Source: JACVRN01 sp963715565
Lineage (GTDB): Bacteria; Acidobacteriota; Blastocatellia; Pyrinomonadales; Pyrinomonadaceae
Direction of reading: 5' to 3'
Length of the DNA stretch: 64,000 bases
Assembly (NCBI GenBank): GCA_963715565.1
Contig: OY970256.1
Coordinates: 930,001 to 994,000, forward strand
The translations under genes and the position numbers were made by a program. Numbering within the stretch: the stretch's first letter is position 1; each line of letters begins with the position of its first letter. This document shows, in pieces, positions 43,737 to 52,152 of this stretch. The notes under the pieces were generated by a model that was not told the origin of the DNA, did no database searches, and was given only the letters and a program-made list of their open reading frames with translations.

Positions 43737-44874
43737 CCCTCATCCCTCCGCCCTCATCCCTGCCCTTCTCCGGGTAGCCCGTAATCTCCACGTCGCGCCC
43801 GTGCTGCTTGATTTCCGCATCGTCAAGGCGAAGTGCGTTTGCGATTCTTTCAGCGCCGCGGCCCGCCACAGCCGCCGTTGCATCGCGCCCGCCGATAATC
43901 AGAGGCGCTATAAAGAAGGTCACTTTGTCCACCAGGCACGCATCCACAAATGCACCCGCGACCGTAGAGCCGCCCTCCACCAGCACACTTTGCAGCGAGC
44001 GGCGACCGAGTTCATCAAGGACCGCGCGCAGATTACGCCCGCCCGTCTCATCCTGCACGACTTCTGCGCCCGCGGATTCCAAAAGCTTGACGCGCGCGGC
44101 GTCCGCCTCTTTCGACGCGAAGACGAGCAAGGGATTTTCACGCGCCGTCCGAACAAGCTGTGAGTCAGGGTTGATGCACAAACGCTCGTCGAGCACGACG
44201 CGCACAAGCGTACGACGTCGCTTGCGACCCGAACGATCCGTCAGCAGAGGGTCGTCAGTCTGGGCTGTGCCCGCGCCTACGAGAATCGCATCCGATTCAT
44301 GACGCAGCTCGTGCACACGACGGCGCGCTTCCTGTCCGGTTATCCAGCGTGAATCGCCAGTGCGCGTCGCCGTGCGCCCGTCCAGCGAAGAGGCCAGCTT
44401 CAAATGCACGAAGGGCCGACCCTCTCGCATCGCGAGCACATATTTTTCGTTGAGCCGTTCGGCCTCGCGCGCCAGAACTCCGGTGGAAACTTCCAGCCCC
44501 GCGCGGCGCAGGTGAGCGAAGCCTTTGCCGGAGACTTGCGGATTGGGGTCTTCGATGGAAGCGACGACGCGGCGTACCCCGGCCTGTATCAGAGCGTCGG
44601 TGCACGGCGGCGTGCGGCCATGATGCGCGTGCGGCTCAAGCGAGACGTAAGCGCATCCGCCGCGCGCACGCCCGCCAGCCGCTTCGAGCGCCAGAGTTTC
44701 GGCGTGCTTCAAATGCTCGTAAAGATAAAAACCTTCGCCAACAATCTCGCCCGCCGCGTCAACAATCACGCAGCCGACGAGCGGGCTCGGGCTCACCTGT
44801 CCCACACCGTGCGCCGCCAGCTCAAGCGCGCGGCGCATCATACGCTCATCAAAATCTGAAGTCTCAAGTCCCAA
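43717..44874 (-). CDS. ribD: Bifunctional riboflavin biosynthesis protein RibD
   Basis: 385 residues. An N-terminal deaminase domain has HAETLALEAAGG and the zinc motif EPHAHHGRTPPC, where the first ligand is His in place of the usual Cys (EPCSHxGRTPPC). A C-terminal reductase domain has FVHLKLASSLDGRTAT, SDAILVGAGTAQTDDPLLT and VLVEGGSTVAGAF. It performs deamination and side-chain reduction in riboflavin synthesis. The best start is TTG 44874, inside a GTCCCAA palindrome; ATG 44841 would remove the first helix. The C-terminal GRDEGGGMRDEEETR is encoded by repeat words. Confidence 0.93.
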   Translation of the reverse strand: MGLETSDFDERMMRRALELAAHGVGQVSPSPLVGCVIVDAAGEIVGEGFYLYEHLKHAETLALEAAGGRARGGCAYVSLEPHAHHGRTPPCTDALIQAGVRRVVASIEDPNPQVSGKGFAHLRRAGLEVSTGVLAREAERLNEKYVLAMREGRPFVHLKLASSLDGRTATRTGDSRWITGQEARRRVHELRHESDAILVGAGTAQTDDPLLTDRSGRKRRRTLVRVVLDERLCINPDSQLVRTARENPLLVFASKEADAARVKLLESAGAEVVQDETGGRNLRAVLDELGRRSLQSVLVEGGSTVAGAFVDACLVDKVTFFIAPLIIGGRDATAAVAGRGAERIANALRLDDAEIKQHGRDVEITGYPEKGRDEGGGMRDEEETR

Positions 44875-44964
44875 GTCTTAACCTTAGTCCCAAGTCCCAA
44901 GTCCCAAGTCCCAAGTCGATGAACTGTTTTTGACTTGGGACTTTGGACTTTGGACTTGGGACTC
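44858..44964. repeat. Heptamer-word palindrome (word GTCCCAA)
   Basis: At least five GTCCCAA words on the left (44890-44917, with a further pair near 44863-44877) are inverted on the right as TTGGGAC and TTTGGAC. The loop is GATGAACTGTTTTT. It separates ftsY from ribD and carries the probable TTG start of ribD. Confidence 0.85.
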
Positions 44965-44965
44965 A

Positions 44966-46363
44966 TTAATCAAACAGGCTGTTGACGTATTGCTCGGCGT
45001 CGAAGACCACGAGGTCGTCAACTTTTTCGCCGATGCCCGCGTAGCGTATGGGCAGGTTCAGCTCTTTGGCAATCGCGACGGCGATGCCGCCTTTGGCCGT
45101 GCCGTCGAGTTTGGTCAGGACGATGCCGGTCACGCCTGCGACCTTTAAGAACTGGCGGGCCTGCTCCAAACCATTCTGGCCCGTGACGGCGTCTATGACG
45201 AGCAGCGTTTCGTGCGGCGCACCCTCGACCTCGCGGTGCGCGACGCGCTTCATCTTTTCCAGCTCGGCCATCAAGTTTGATTTGTTGTGCAGCCGACCGG
45301 CAGTGTCCACTATCAGCACGTCGGAATTTCTGGCCTTCGCAGCCTTGAGCGAATCAAAGAGCACAGCCGCAGGATCGGTGCCCTGCTTTTGTTGAATGAG
45401 CGGGACACCCGTTCGCTCAGCCCAGATGGCAAGCTGGTCGGAAGCGGCGGCGCGGAAAGTATCCGCCGCGCAGATCAGCACGTCGTTGCCTTCGGCCTTG
45501 ATGCGCTGCGCGAGCTTGCCTATGGTCGTGGTCTTCCCTACACCGTTGACGCCGACAATCATCATCACGTAAGGCGACACCGTTTCCGGCACGCTCGTCT
45601 CGGCGCTGACACCCTGCTCGGCGGAAGCCTGAAGGATGTTGAGAAGCTCGGTCTTGATAGCCAGTTTCAGCGCCGCGACGTCGTTAATCTGATTGCGCGC
45701 GATGCCGCGCCTGACGGCTTCCAGAATATCGAGCGTGGTTTGCACGCCGATGTCCGCCGCGATGAGAACTTCTTCCAGCTCGTCCAACAGCTCCGCGTCA
45801 ATCTGCTTGCGTCCCTGAAAGACCGTGTCAATTCTTTCAGAGAGAGTCTCGCGCGTGGCGGCCACCGCACGACGAAAGCGCGCGGCAAACTCCTGCTCAA
45901 GCGCAGCCTCTTCGGCCTGCAATTCTTCTATCGAACGATCCAGGCCGAGGATGGATGATGAAAACGTGGAGCGCGAAGGGACGGGTCGTTGCTCAGCAAG
46001 CTTGATTGGCTCGGCTGCGGCGGGTGCTGCGGTGCGCGCAGGAGCAACCGGCTGCGGTCTTTCAACGACCGAATGAGTTTCGTTTGCGGGAGTGGGCGTA
46101 GGCGCACCGCCCGTCGGCGTCGGCTCAAGCGGAGGCGGCGCAGCAGGAGGTGTGGGCGCAGCCGCAGCTTGCGGCGCGGCTTCAGCCTGCGCGGTTTGCC
46201 CGAGCGCGGCGGGCGGCTCTAAAGGCTCGCGCTTTGTTTCAGGCGCGGCGGTTGGAGGAGGAGGAGGCGGTGGTGGTGGCGTCGCCTCTCGCGCCGGAGT
46301 TGCAGGCTCGTTGAGCCCGAGCGTGATGAATTGATCTTTACTTTTACGTCGCCAGAATGCCAT
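44966..46363 (-). CDS. ftsY: Signal recognition particle receptor FtsY
   Basis: 465 residues. The acidic A region is replaced by a Pro/Ala-rich N-terminal segment (about residues 20-145). The NG domain follows, with GVNGVGKTTTIGKLA (G1), DTFRAAASDQL, DTAGRLHNKSNLM and TKLDGTAKGG, ending GIGEKVDDLVVFDAEQYV. It docks ribosome-SRP complexes at the membrane by GTPase heterodimerisation with Ffh. The ATG gives the family-typical MAFWRRKS start. Confidence 0.96.
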   Translation of the reverse strand: MAFWRRKSKDQFITLGLNEPATPAREATPPPPPPPPPTAAPETKREPLEPPAALGQTAQAEAAPQAAAAPTPPAAPPPLEPTPTGGAPTPTPANETHSVVERPQPVAPARTAAPAAAEPIKLAEQRPVPSRSTFSSSILGLDRSIEELQAEEAALEQEFAARFRRAVAATRETLSERIDTVFQGRKQIDAELLDELEEVLIAADIGVQTTLDILEAVRRGIARNQINDVAALKLAIKTELLNILQASAEQGVSAETSVPETVSPYVMMIVGVNGVGKTTTIGKLAQRIKAEGNDVLICAADTFRAAASDQLAIWAERTGVPLIQQKQGTDPAAVLFDSLKAAKARNSDVLIVDTAGRLHNKSNLMAELEKMKRVAHREVEGAPHETLLVIDAVTGQNGLEQARQFLKVAGVTGIVLTKLDGTAKGGIAVAIAKELNLPIRYAGIGEKVDDLVVFDAEQYVNSLFD

Positions 46364-46424
46364 GAACTATATGATTACCCTTATTTGAATTGATGTCGGT
46401 TGTCGAATCTAACATTATAAACGC

Positions 46425-46670
46425 AACTACCGCGTTGCGACAAAAGTGCAACGCGGTAGTTATAAATCTCAGATGCTCCGAAGCCCCTGCAAGGGGCGGG
46501 ATAACAGTAGCCCACGGCGTCAGCCGTGGGAACAGGCAGCCAATAAATGAGTGAGCCCCGTAGTGGCGACATCCCATTATGCCGCCCCTACGGGGCTCAA
46601 TTATAACTTGTGCTACGATTGTCCCAGCACTGACGTGCTGGGCTACTGATATATCGCCCCTTGCAGGGGC
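46425..46670. repeat. Cluster of REP-like hairpins
   Basis: Five hairpins lie in tandem: ACTACCGCGTTGC with its inverse, GCCCCTGCAAGGGGC (near 46482), CCCACGGCGTCAGCCGTGGG (46511-46530), GAGCCCCGTAGTGGCG with its inverse (46553-46598), CCCAGCACTGACGTGCTGGG (46623-46642) and GCCCCTTGCAGGGGC (46656-46670). Nothing coding is seen in 46364-46672. They may terminate the HD-GYP transcript or be mobile REP units. Confidence 0.78.
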
Positions 46671-46672
46671 TT

Positions 46673-48541
46673 TCAGACTGCTGGAACTTCCTTGCCCACG
46701 GAAGGCTCGGGCGCTGTCACAGGAGCTTTAGTGCCGTTTCCGTTTGGGCTCCCCGATTCCTTCGCTCTCTTCGAGAGGCGCACGCGGCCCGGAGCAATCT
46801 GCCCGGACTCGCAGGCTTCAACCAGTGCCTGTACGACCGCGTCGTCATAACGAGTGCCGACAAATTTTTTGACGAGCGCGAGCGCGTCTTCAAACTTCAT
46901 GGCTTTCTGGTAAGGTCTATCGGTAGTCATCGCGTCGAAGGTGTCTGCGACAGAGACGATGCGCGCCTGCATGGGAATTTCGTCGCCTTTCAAGCCCTGC
47001 GGATAACCGTTGCCGTCAATCATCTCGTGGTGCATGTACATCCCGGGTAAAAAGCCCTTCATCGCCGGAATCTGCGACATGATTTTAAAACCCTTCTGCG
47101 GGTGCTGCTTCATAATCTCGAACTCATCTTTGGTCAGAGCCGCGGGCTTCTTCAGGATGTTGTCGTCAATGCCAATCTTGCCTACGTCGTGCAGGAGCGC
47201 GCTGATGCGCAGGTTTTCAACTTCTTCATCCGATAGGTTTAATCTCTCGCCGATGGCGACCGAGATGCGCGAGACGCGTTCCGAATGGCCGCGCGTGTAA
47301 GGGTCTTTGCCGTCGATGGCGGCGGCCAACGCTTTCACAGTCCCTATAAACAGCTCGCGATTTTCATCAGCCGCGCGTTGAAGGTCCGTGATAAAACGCT
47401 CGACCTGATCGGTCATGATGTTGAAGGAGAGTCCCAAATCTCCCAGCTCAGTGCGGCTGCGAACGGAGATGCGCTGCGAGAAATCACCGCCCGCGATGCG
47501 ATGCGCGGCGTCGGCCAGTTCCCTGACGGGCTGCGTCAAACGCTTCGCTCCGATAAAGCCTATCAGGAGCACAAACAGCGCGGCGACCAAACTGATGAGC
47601 AACGTCTGGCGGCGCATGTCCGCGACAGAAGCGAGCGCGGCACGCTCGTCCTGAATGGCTATCACGCCAAGACGCGAGCTGCTTGAGCTGCTGCCAAGCT
47701 CTGCGGTCGCATAGGAGCCGAGCATCTCTACCTTTCGCCCATCACGCTCGGCACTAAAAGGCGAAAGCGCAGACTGGACCTGCGTGCCTGTCTCAAGCCA
47801 TTCCTGCACGACCTTTAAATCCGTCATTGAGCGTTCTGTAAAAGCCACGCGCTCGTCCGGGTGCGCCACGGCCCTGCCGTTCTGGTCCACTACAAAAACG
47901 ACAGGCAGCCCCGCGTCCAACAACTCGCGCTCGCCCTTTGAGGTTGGCTGCTGCACGGCCCTGAAAACATCACGAAAGGAGATGATGGCGACGACGGCTG
48001 CGACGACCTCGCTGCCCGCCGTGCCTCCCATCACGGGCGCGGCGATGGTCAATCCCATCTCCTGCCCGGAGCGAATAATCTGCGGGCGGCTGACGACGAG
48101 GCCGCGCCCGCTCATCCGCGCAAGGACTTCGCCCACGCGCGCGTCCACCTCGTCGCGCTGAATCACGTCGGGCTGGAAAGCCCTGTGCGGCTCGCCCTGC
48201 ACGGGCAGGATGGCAAGCGCAATCAGGTTCGGGTCTTCCTGCAAGGTCTTTAAGAGCCGCTGGTCCGCGCCCTCTTCATTGAGCGCACGAACGCCGCCCG
48301 CCAGCTCAAAAGCGCGTGCGAGCCCCGTCACCACGTCTCTATAACGCTGCCCGTAAAGCTCTACCTGCCGCGCCTTGTCCTGCACAAGCTGTGCCTGATA
48401 GCGACCTTCAACAGAGCGCAGCTCATCCGCGCTGCGGCCAGACAGGAGCCACCCCGCCAGAGCCAGCGGGAACAGCCCCACGACCAGCAGCACTCCGAGA
48501 ACTATGTAGAGGAGGCGCACGCGCCGGAAACGATCAAGCAT
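46673..48541 (-). CDS. Membrane HD-GYP cyclic-di-GMP phosphodiesterase
   Basis: 622 residues from ATG 48541. A membrane span (about residues 10-33), an extracytoplasmic Cache-like sensor region, a second span (about 315-335, LISLVAALFVLLIGFIGA), HAMP (KRLTQPVRELADAAHRIAGGDF; key VRELADAAHRIAGG), then an HD-GYP domain with YTRGHSERV, LLHDVGKIGI, HHEMIDGNGYP and SVADTFDAMTTDRPY. The metal ligands and the GYP motif are intact, so degradation of c-di-GMP is expected. A consensus promoter lies about 110 nt upstream. An upstream TTG (48580) is also in frame. Confidence 0.93.
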   Translation of the reverse strand: MLDRFRRVRLLYIVLGVLLVVGLFPLALAGWLLSGRSADELRSVEGRYQAQLVQDKARQVELYGQRYRDVVTGLARAFELAGGVRALNEEGADQRLLKTLQEDPNLIALAILPVQGEPHRAFQPDVIQRDEVDARVGEVLARMSGRGLVVSRPQIIRSGQEMGLTIAAPVMGGTAGSEVVAAVVAIISFRDVFRAVQQPTSKGERELLDAGLPVVFVVDQNGRAVAHPDERVAFTERSMTDLKVVQEWLETGTQVQSALSPFSAERDGRKVEMLGSYATAELGSSSSSSRLGVIAIQDERAALASVADMRRQTLLISLVAALFVLLIGFIGAKRLTQPVRELADAAHRIAGGDFSQRISVRSRTELGDLGLSFNIMTDQVERFITDLQRAADENRELFIGTVKALAAAIDGKDPYTRGHSERVSRISVAIGERLNLSDEEVENLRISALLHDVGKIGIDDNILKKPAALTKDEFEIMKQHPQKGFKIMSQIPAMKGFLPGMYMHHEMIDGNGYPQGLKGDEIPMQARIVSVADTFDAMTTDRPYQKAMKFEDALALVKKFVGTRYDDAVVQALVEACESGQIAPGRVRLSKRAKESGSPNGNGTKAPVTAPEPSVGKEVPAV

Positions 48542-48660
48542 GGAAGGTAAAAAGGGTTTCGGGCGATTACCAAGGGGCAATCGTTCAGTTGAAACGGGCA
48601 GGCCAGGGATTGCTTCAAAGAGGACGACCCAAGACCACAGGCCGTCTCTGAGCCTTGCCT

Positions 48661-48690
48661 ATAATACGTCGGGCCAATTCTGCCTGTCAA
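48661..48690 (-). promoter_or_regulatory. Sigma-70-type promoter for the HD-GYP gene
   Basis: On the minus strand a perfect TTGACA (48685-48690) is followed after 18 nt by TATTAT (48661-48666). It points at the HD-GYP gene with a leader of roughly 110 nt. The remaining part of the 48542-48959 divergent gap shows no gene; on the plus side it must hold the promoter of the ECF sigma operon, which I could not define. Confidence 0.65.
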
Positions 48691-48959
48691 TGTTTAGCCA
48701 TCTTTAATTTGCTGAACTTAAAGAGTTAAAGCGGGATTTTCCACATCCTTTCAAAGCTTTACCCTCTTTTGAAAACCCACGAATCGTGGCGGAGCGACGT
48801 ATCTTTAGTCTGGAGGTCTGCGGGCATGGAGTGTAAGATAATTTTACAGACTGAAAGCTTTCGGGGTGCGTCTAAAGTGTTGAGCGCGTGGAGCAGGAAG
48901 CGTTTTTGAGGTGCTCCGACAGAGGGTGGGCGCGTTTCCCTTTTGCGGCACGAGAGAGG

Positions 48960-49526
48960 ATGCAGACGGCTAACGACGAGCAGATTGTGGAGCGTGCGCT
49001 CCAGGGCGACGGTGATGCTTTCGGCGAGCTCGTGCGGCGCTGGGAGCGGCGCATCTTTGCCCTGTCCTTAGGCATGCTCGGGCGCGAGGAAGAGGCGCGC
49101 GATGCCACGCAGGAGACTTTTCTGGCGGCCTTTCGCAACCTGCGCGGCTTTCGCGGCGAAGCCAAAGTCTCTTCGTGGCTGCATCGTATAGCCGTCAACC
49201 AGTGCATCACTCGCCAGCGGCGCGCGCGCGTCCGCTCGGAAACGGCGCTCGAAGACGAGCCCACTGCGGATGCAGGCTCTTTTAGTATTCCGGCCCGCGA
49301 ATCTCCGGCCATGAACGCCGAAAGCCGCCAGCGCACAGAGGCTGTGAGGCGTGCGGTCGGCTCTTTGCCGCCGGACCTGAGGCAGGTAATCGTCATGAAA
49401 GAATTCGAGGAGATGACGTTTCAGGAGATAGCCGAGACGCTTGAGCTTCCATTGAGCACGGTGAAGAGCCGTCTCTACACGGCGCTCAGGCAGTTAAGAA
49501 TGCGGCTCGAAAAACATGGCGCATGA
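48960..49526 (+). CDS. ECF RNA polymerase sigma factor
   Basis: 188 residues from ATG 48960 (an in-frame GTG at 48888 is possible). Region 2 contains FGELVRRWERRIFALSLGML and EEEARDATQETFLAAFRNLRGFRGEAKVSSWLHRIAVNQC (key DATQETFLAAFRNL). Region 4 contains LPPDLRQVIVMKEFEEMTFQEIAETLELPLSTVKSRLY (key TFQEIAETLELPLSTVKSR). It is followed after 29 nt by a zinc-finger anti-sigma gene, the standard RpoE-RseA-like pair. Confidence 0.93.
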   Translation: MQTANDEQIVERALQGDGDAFGELVRRWERRIFALSLGMLGREEEARDATQETFLAAFRNLRGFRGEAKVSSWLHRIAVNQCITRQRRARVRSETALEDEPTADAGSFSIPARESPAMNAESRQRTEAVRRAVGSLPPDLRQVIVMKEFEEMTFQEIAETLELPLSTVKSRLYTALRQLRMRLEKHGA

Positions 49527-49555
49527 TTTGAAGTAAGAAGTTTTTGGAGAAGACG

Positions 49556-50296
49556 ATGAAGAACAATTCGGAGACATGCGGTCGCGCAGAGGAGTTGGTC
49601 GCATACCTGTACGGCGAAGCGAGCGAGCGCGAAGCTGTAAGTTTCGCTCGCCACATGGAAGATTGCGCCGCGTGCCGCGACGAAGCGGCGGCCTTCAAAA
49701 AGGTGCGCGCAGGCGTAGTCGAGTGGCGCAACCATTCGCTTCCCGCCTTCGCGGCAACGCCAAACATCGCGCACGCTTTTGCTGCGACTGACAGCACACG
49801 CGCAGAGAAGCGTTCGGCGTTTGCGGCCATCAGCGAGTTCTTCTCTCTTTCGCCCCTCTGGATGCGCGCCGCCACCGCAGCCGCAGCCGTGCTCGTCTGC
49901 GCGCTCGTAGTCTTCACAGCCACGCGCATGTTCAGCGAGCCCCGGACGGTTATTGTCCGTGTCGCTCCGACGCAAGCGGAAGTTGATGCTTTAGTAAAGC
50001 AGGAGATGGAAAAGATTCGTCAGCAGGAACAACTCGCCAGTCAAAATTCCGCGAGCAACAATTCGGATGTCGAAGCCCCGAAAGAGAACGCCGTGGTGAA
50101 GCCTGAGAAAGCGCCGCGTCAGGTTTCTTCGCCTGCCACGGTCGCGAAGCGGCAGAGACGGGAGACGCCGGGCCAATCAACAGCACCGCAAGAGGTGCGA
50201 CAGCAGTTGGCAGAGCTTGTCCAATCCTCCACGCGCGAGGACGATTCGTTACCGAGACTTTCAGACTTGCTCGAAGACGCGAGCGGCGATAATTAG
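49556..50296 (+). CDS. Zinc-finger transmembrane anti-sigma factor
   Basis: 246 residues from ATG 49556, with GGAG at 8 nt. The N-terminal ZAS zinc motif is HMEDCAACRDEA (His-x3-Cys-x2-Cys). One membrane span lies near residues 103-122 (AAAAVLVCALVVFTATRMF). A helical, Gln/Glu-rich extracytoplasmic region follows. It should hold the preceding sigma factor inactive until an envelope signal arrives. A Spy-like periplasmic gene follows, consistent with envelope stress control. Confidence 0.88.
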   Translation: MKNNSETCGRAEELVAYLYGEASEREAVSFARHMEDCAACRDEAAAFKKVRAGVVEWRNHSLPAFAATPNIAHAFAATDSTRAEKRSAFAAISEFFSLSPLWMRAATAAAAVLVCALVVFTATRMFSEPRTVIVRVAPTQAEVDALVKQEMEKIRQQEQLASQNSASNNSDVEAPKENAVVKPEKAPRQVSSPATVAKRQRRETPGQSTAPQEVRQQLAELVQSSTREDDSLPRLSDLLEDASGDN

Positions 50297-50316
50297 AAGC
50301 TTTGCGAGGTCATTTG

Positions 50317-50946
50317 ATGATGAAGAAACTAGACGGCAGAAAGACGAGCAGGATTTTCATGCTCGCTCTTTTTCTGCTTTTCCTTACACACGCGCCCGCG
50401 CCCATTCGTGCGCAGGAGCCGGAAGGGCCGCCGCCTGTGAATGAGGGCCGCCCCGCGAATCCCGAAGGCGATCTGGTGCGCCAGTTGAATCTCACGCCCG
50501 ACCAGATTGCCCGTATACGCGCCATACGCCAGCAGAATAGAGAGGCGCGGCAGACGCTTGGGATGCGTCTGCGTGCTGCTCGACAGGCGCTAGACCGCGC
50601 CATCTACGTGGAGAACGCGGACGAAGCTGTGGTTGAGCAGCGAGCGCGCGAGCTGGCCGAAGCGCAGGCCGCGAACATTCGTCTACAGGCCATGACAGAG
50701 CTTGGCATTCGCCGCATACTGACGCCGCAGCAGTTGGAAACCCTGCGCAACCTGCGCGCACAGGCGGCGGAGAGGCAGGGGCGCAACCGTCGCCGTGGGG
50801 CTTTGAATGCCAACCGCCCGCCGGGGGATGATGAAAATCCGCGTCCCCTGCGTAGGGGCTTGCGTCGCGGGCCAAACTCGCCCGGTCAAACAAATGGCAA
50901 TAACGGCCAGGGTCTTTCGCCTCGCCAGCCCGCGGGGCGTCCCTGA
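50317..50946 (+). CDS. Spy/CpxP-like periplasmic protein
   Basis: 209 residues. A signal peptide (about residues 1-33, ending PIRAQ) is followed by a helical domain with an LTxxQ-type motif (LNLTPDQIARIRAIRQQN) and a second repeat (ILTPQQLETLRNLR), as in Spy/CpxP/heavy-metal resistance proteins that act as periplasmic chaperones or stress sensors. The C-terminal 60 residues are Arg/Asn/Gly/Pro-rich. ATG 50317 with GCGAGG upstream was chosen. It is the third gene of the ECF operon. Confidence 0.82.
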   Translation: MMKKLDGRKTSRIFMLALFLLFLTHAPAPIRAQEPEGPPPVNEGRPANPEGDLVRQLNLTPDQIARIRAIRQQNREARQTLGMRLRAARQALDRAIYVENADEAVVEQRARELAEAQAANIRLQAMTELGIRRILTPQQLETLRNLRAQAAERQGRNRRRGALNANRPPGDDENPRPLRRGLRRGPNSPGQTNGNNGQGLSPRQPAGRP

Positions 50947-50972
50947 ACGTAGCGAAGCAGCATTAATTTTAT

Positions 50973-51008
50973 AGAAGGCCGCCGGACGTCGCGCGGCCTT
51001 CTGCGCTT
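50973..51008 (+). terminator. Intrinsic terminator of the ECF operon
   Basis: AGAAGGCCGC (50973-50982) pairs with GCGGCCTTCT (50993-51002) over a 10-nt loop, followed by GCGCTTTT. It lies 27 nt after the Spy-like gene. Confidence 0.75.
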
Positions 51009-51016
51009 TTCCATAG

Positions 51017-51112
51017 AGTGACAAGAAAAAGTACTGAGTACTGAGTAAAAGCATTTCTCTCTCGGTACTCAGTACTTTTTCTTGTCACCTGTCACTTGTC
51101 ACCTGTCACTGC
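51017..51112. repeat. Nested heptamer-word palindrome (words TACTGAG and GTGACAA)
   Basis: Inner arms AAAAAGTACTGAGTACTGAG and CTCAGTACTTTTT flank the loop TAAAAGCATTTCTCTCTCGG. The outer GTGACAAG pairs with CTTGTCAC and continues on the right with extra CTGTCACTTGTCAC words that have no partner. It shows that two word families can be stacked. Confidence 0.86.
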
Positions 51113-51339
51113 TTTTAGGCCCCGTGCATTTCTTGCTTGACGGGTAGAACCTATTTTGCGCATGATAGGCCGCTCGTTCACAGTTCGCGCCCGAGATGAC
51201 CTAGCCGTCCGGTTAGGAGAGGCGCGAGCCTTCCGGCGTGAGAAAGATGTAAGTTGATAGCGAAAGCCCGCGCTCATGCCAGGCTGCGAAGGGTCCGCGA
51301 GACGCGCATTCAGGCCGCGTTCCGGTTTCTGACTCTCTC

Positions 51340-52110
51340 ATGAACTTTGTTCTGCGCGCGCTCTTTGAGCTGCAAGAGACGACGCTGCTGGTGGCGCGCG
51401 CCGCACGCGGTCTTTTTAAGCGTCCGCGCTACATTCCCGAGACCATCGCGCAGATGGATACCATCGGCGTAGGCTCTTTGACGATTATCGTCCTGACGGG
51501 ATTCTTTACGGGCGGCGTGCTCACGCTTCAGACTTTTCCGACCCTGAAATACTACGGCGCACAAAGTCAGACAGGCTATCTGGTGGCGCTCTCTTTGATA
51601 CGCGAGCTGGGTCCTGTGTTGACGGCGCTGATGGTCACTGGACGCGTCGGGTCTGCGATTGCGGCGGAGCTGGGCTCTATGACTGTCTCGCAGCAGATAG
51701 ACGCCATGCGCGCGCTCGGCACAGACCCCATACGCAAGCTGGTTGCCCCGCGCCTCATTGCTTTGATTATCACGCTGCCGCTTTTGACCGTCATCGCGGA
51801 CGTCATAGGCATCGGCGGCGGGTGGACCGTTGCGACGGGTCTTTACGGGATGGACTCTTCGACCTTTCTGACCGCCGTGCGGGACGGCATCACGACCGAC
51901 GACATCCTGGGCGGCGTCATCAAACCCATCGTTTTCGCGCTCATTATTGGCGCGATTGCGTGTTATAAAGGACTGAGCACGGAAGGCGGGACGGTGGGAG
52001 TCGGGCGCTCTACGACGCGCGCGGTCGTGACAGCCTCCATCGTCGTCATCATCGCGGACTTCTTCCTCGCACGCGCGCTTCAATACCTCTTGGGGATGGA
52101 GACCGCATAG
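51340..52110 (+). CDS. mlaE: MlaE-family lipid ABC transporter permease
   Basis: 256 residues with about five membrane spans and the conserved MlaE stretches GFFTGGVLTLQTFPTLKYYG, LIRELGPVLTALMVTGRVGSAIAAELGSM and MRALGTDPIRKLVAPR (each shorter than the full segment). It is the permease of the MCE transporter that moves phospholipids between inner and outer membranes. MlaF and MlaD genes follow. The 51117-51339 gap upstream is GC-rich; I saw no gene or known RNA in it. Confidence 0.94.
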   Translation: MNFVLRALFELQETTLLVARAARGLFKRPRYIPETIAQMDTIGVGSLTIIVLTGFFTGGVLTLQTFPTLKYYGAQSQTGYLVALSLIRELGPVLTALMVTGRVGSAIAAELGSMTVSQQIDAMRALGTDPIRKLVAPRLIALIITLPLLTVIADVIGIGGGWTVATGLYGMDSSTFLTAVRDGITTDDILGGVIKPIVFALIIGAIACYKGLSTEGGTVGVGRSTTRAVVTASIVVIIADFFLARALQYLLGMETA

Positions 52111-52152
52111 CGTAAAGTTTTTTTTAGAAAGTAGAGTTTTTGTTAGAGCGTT

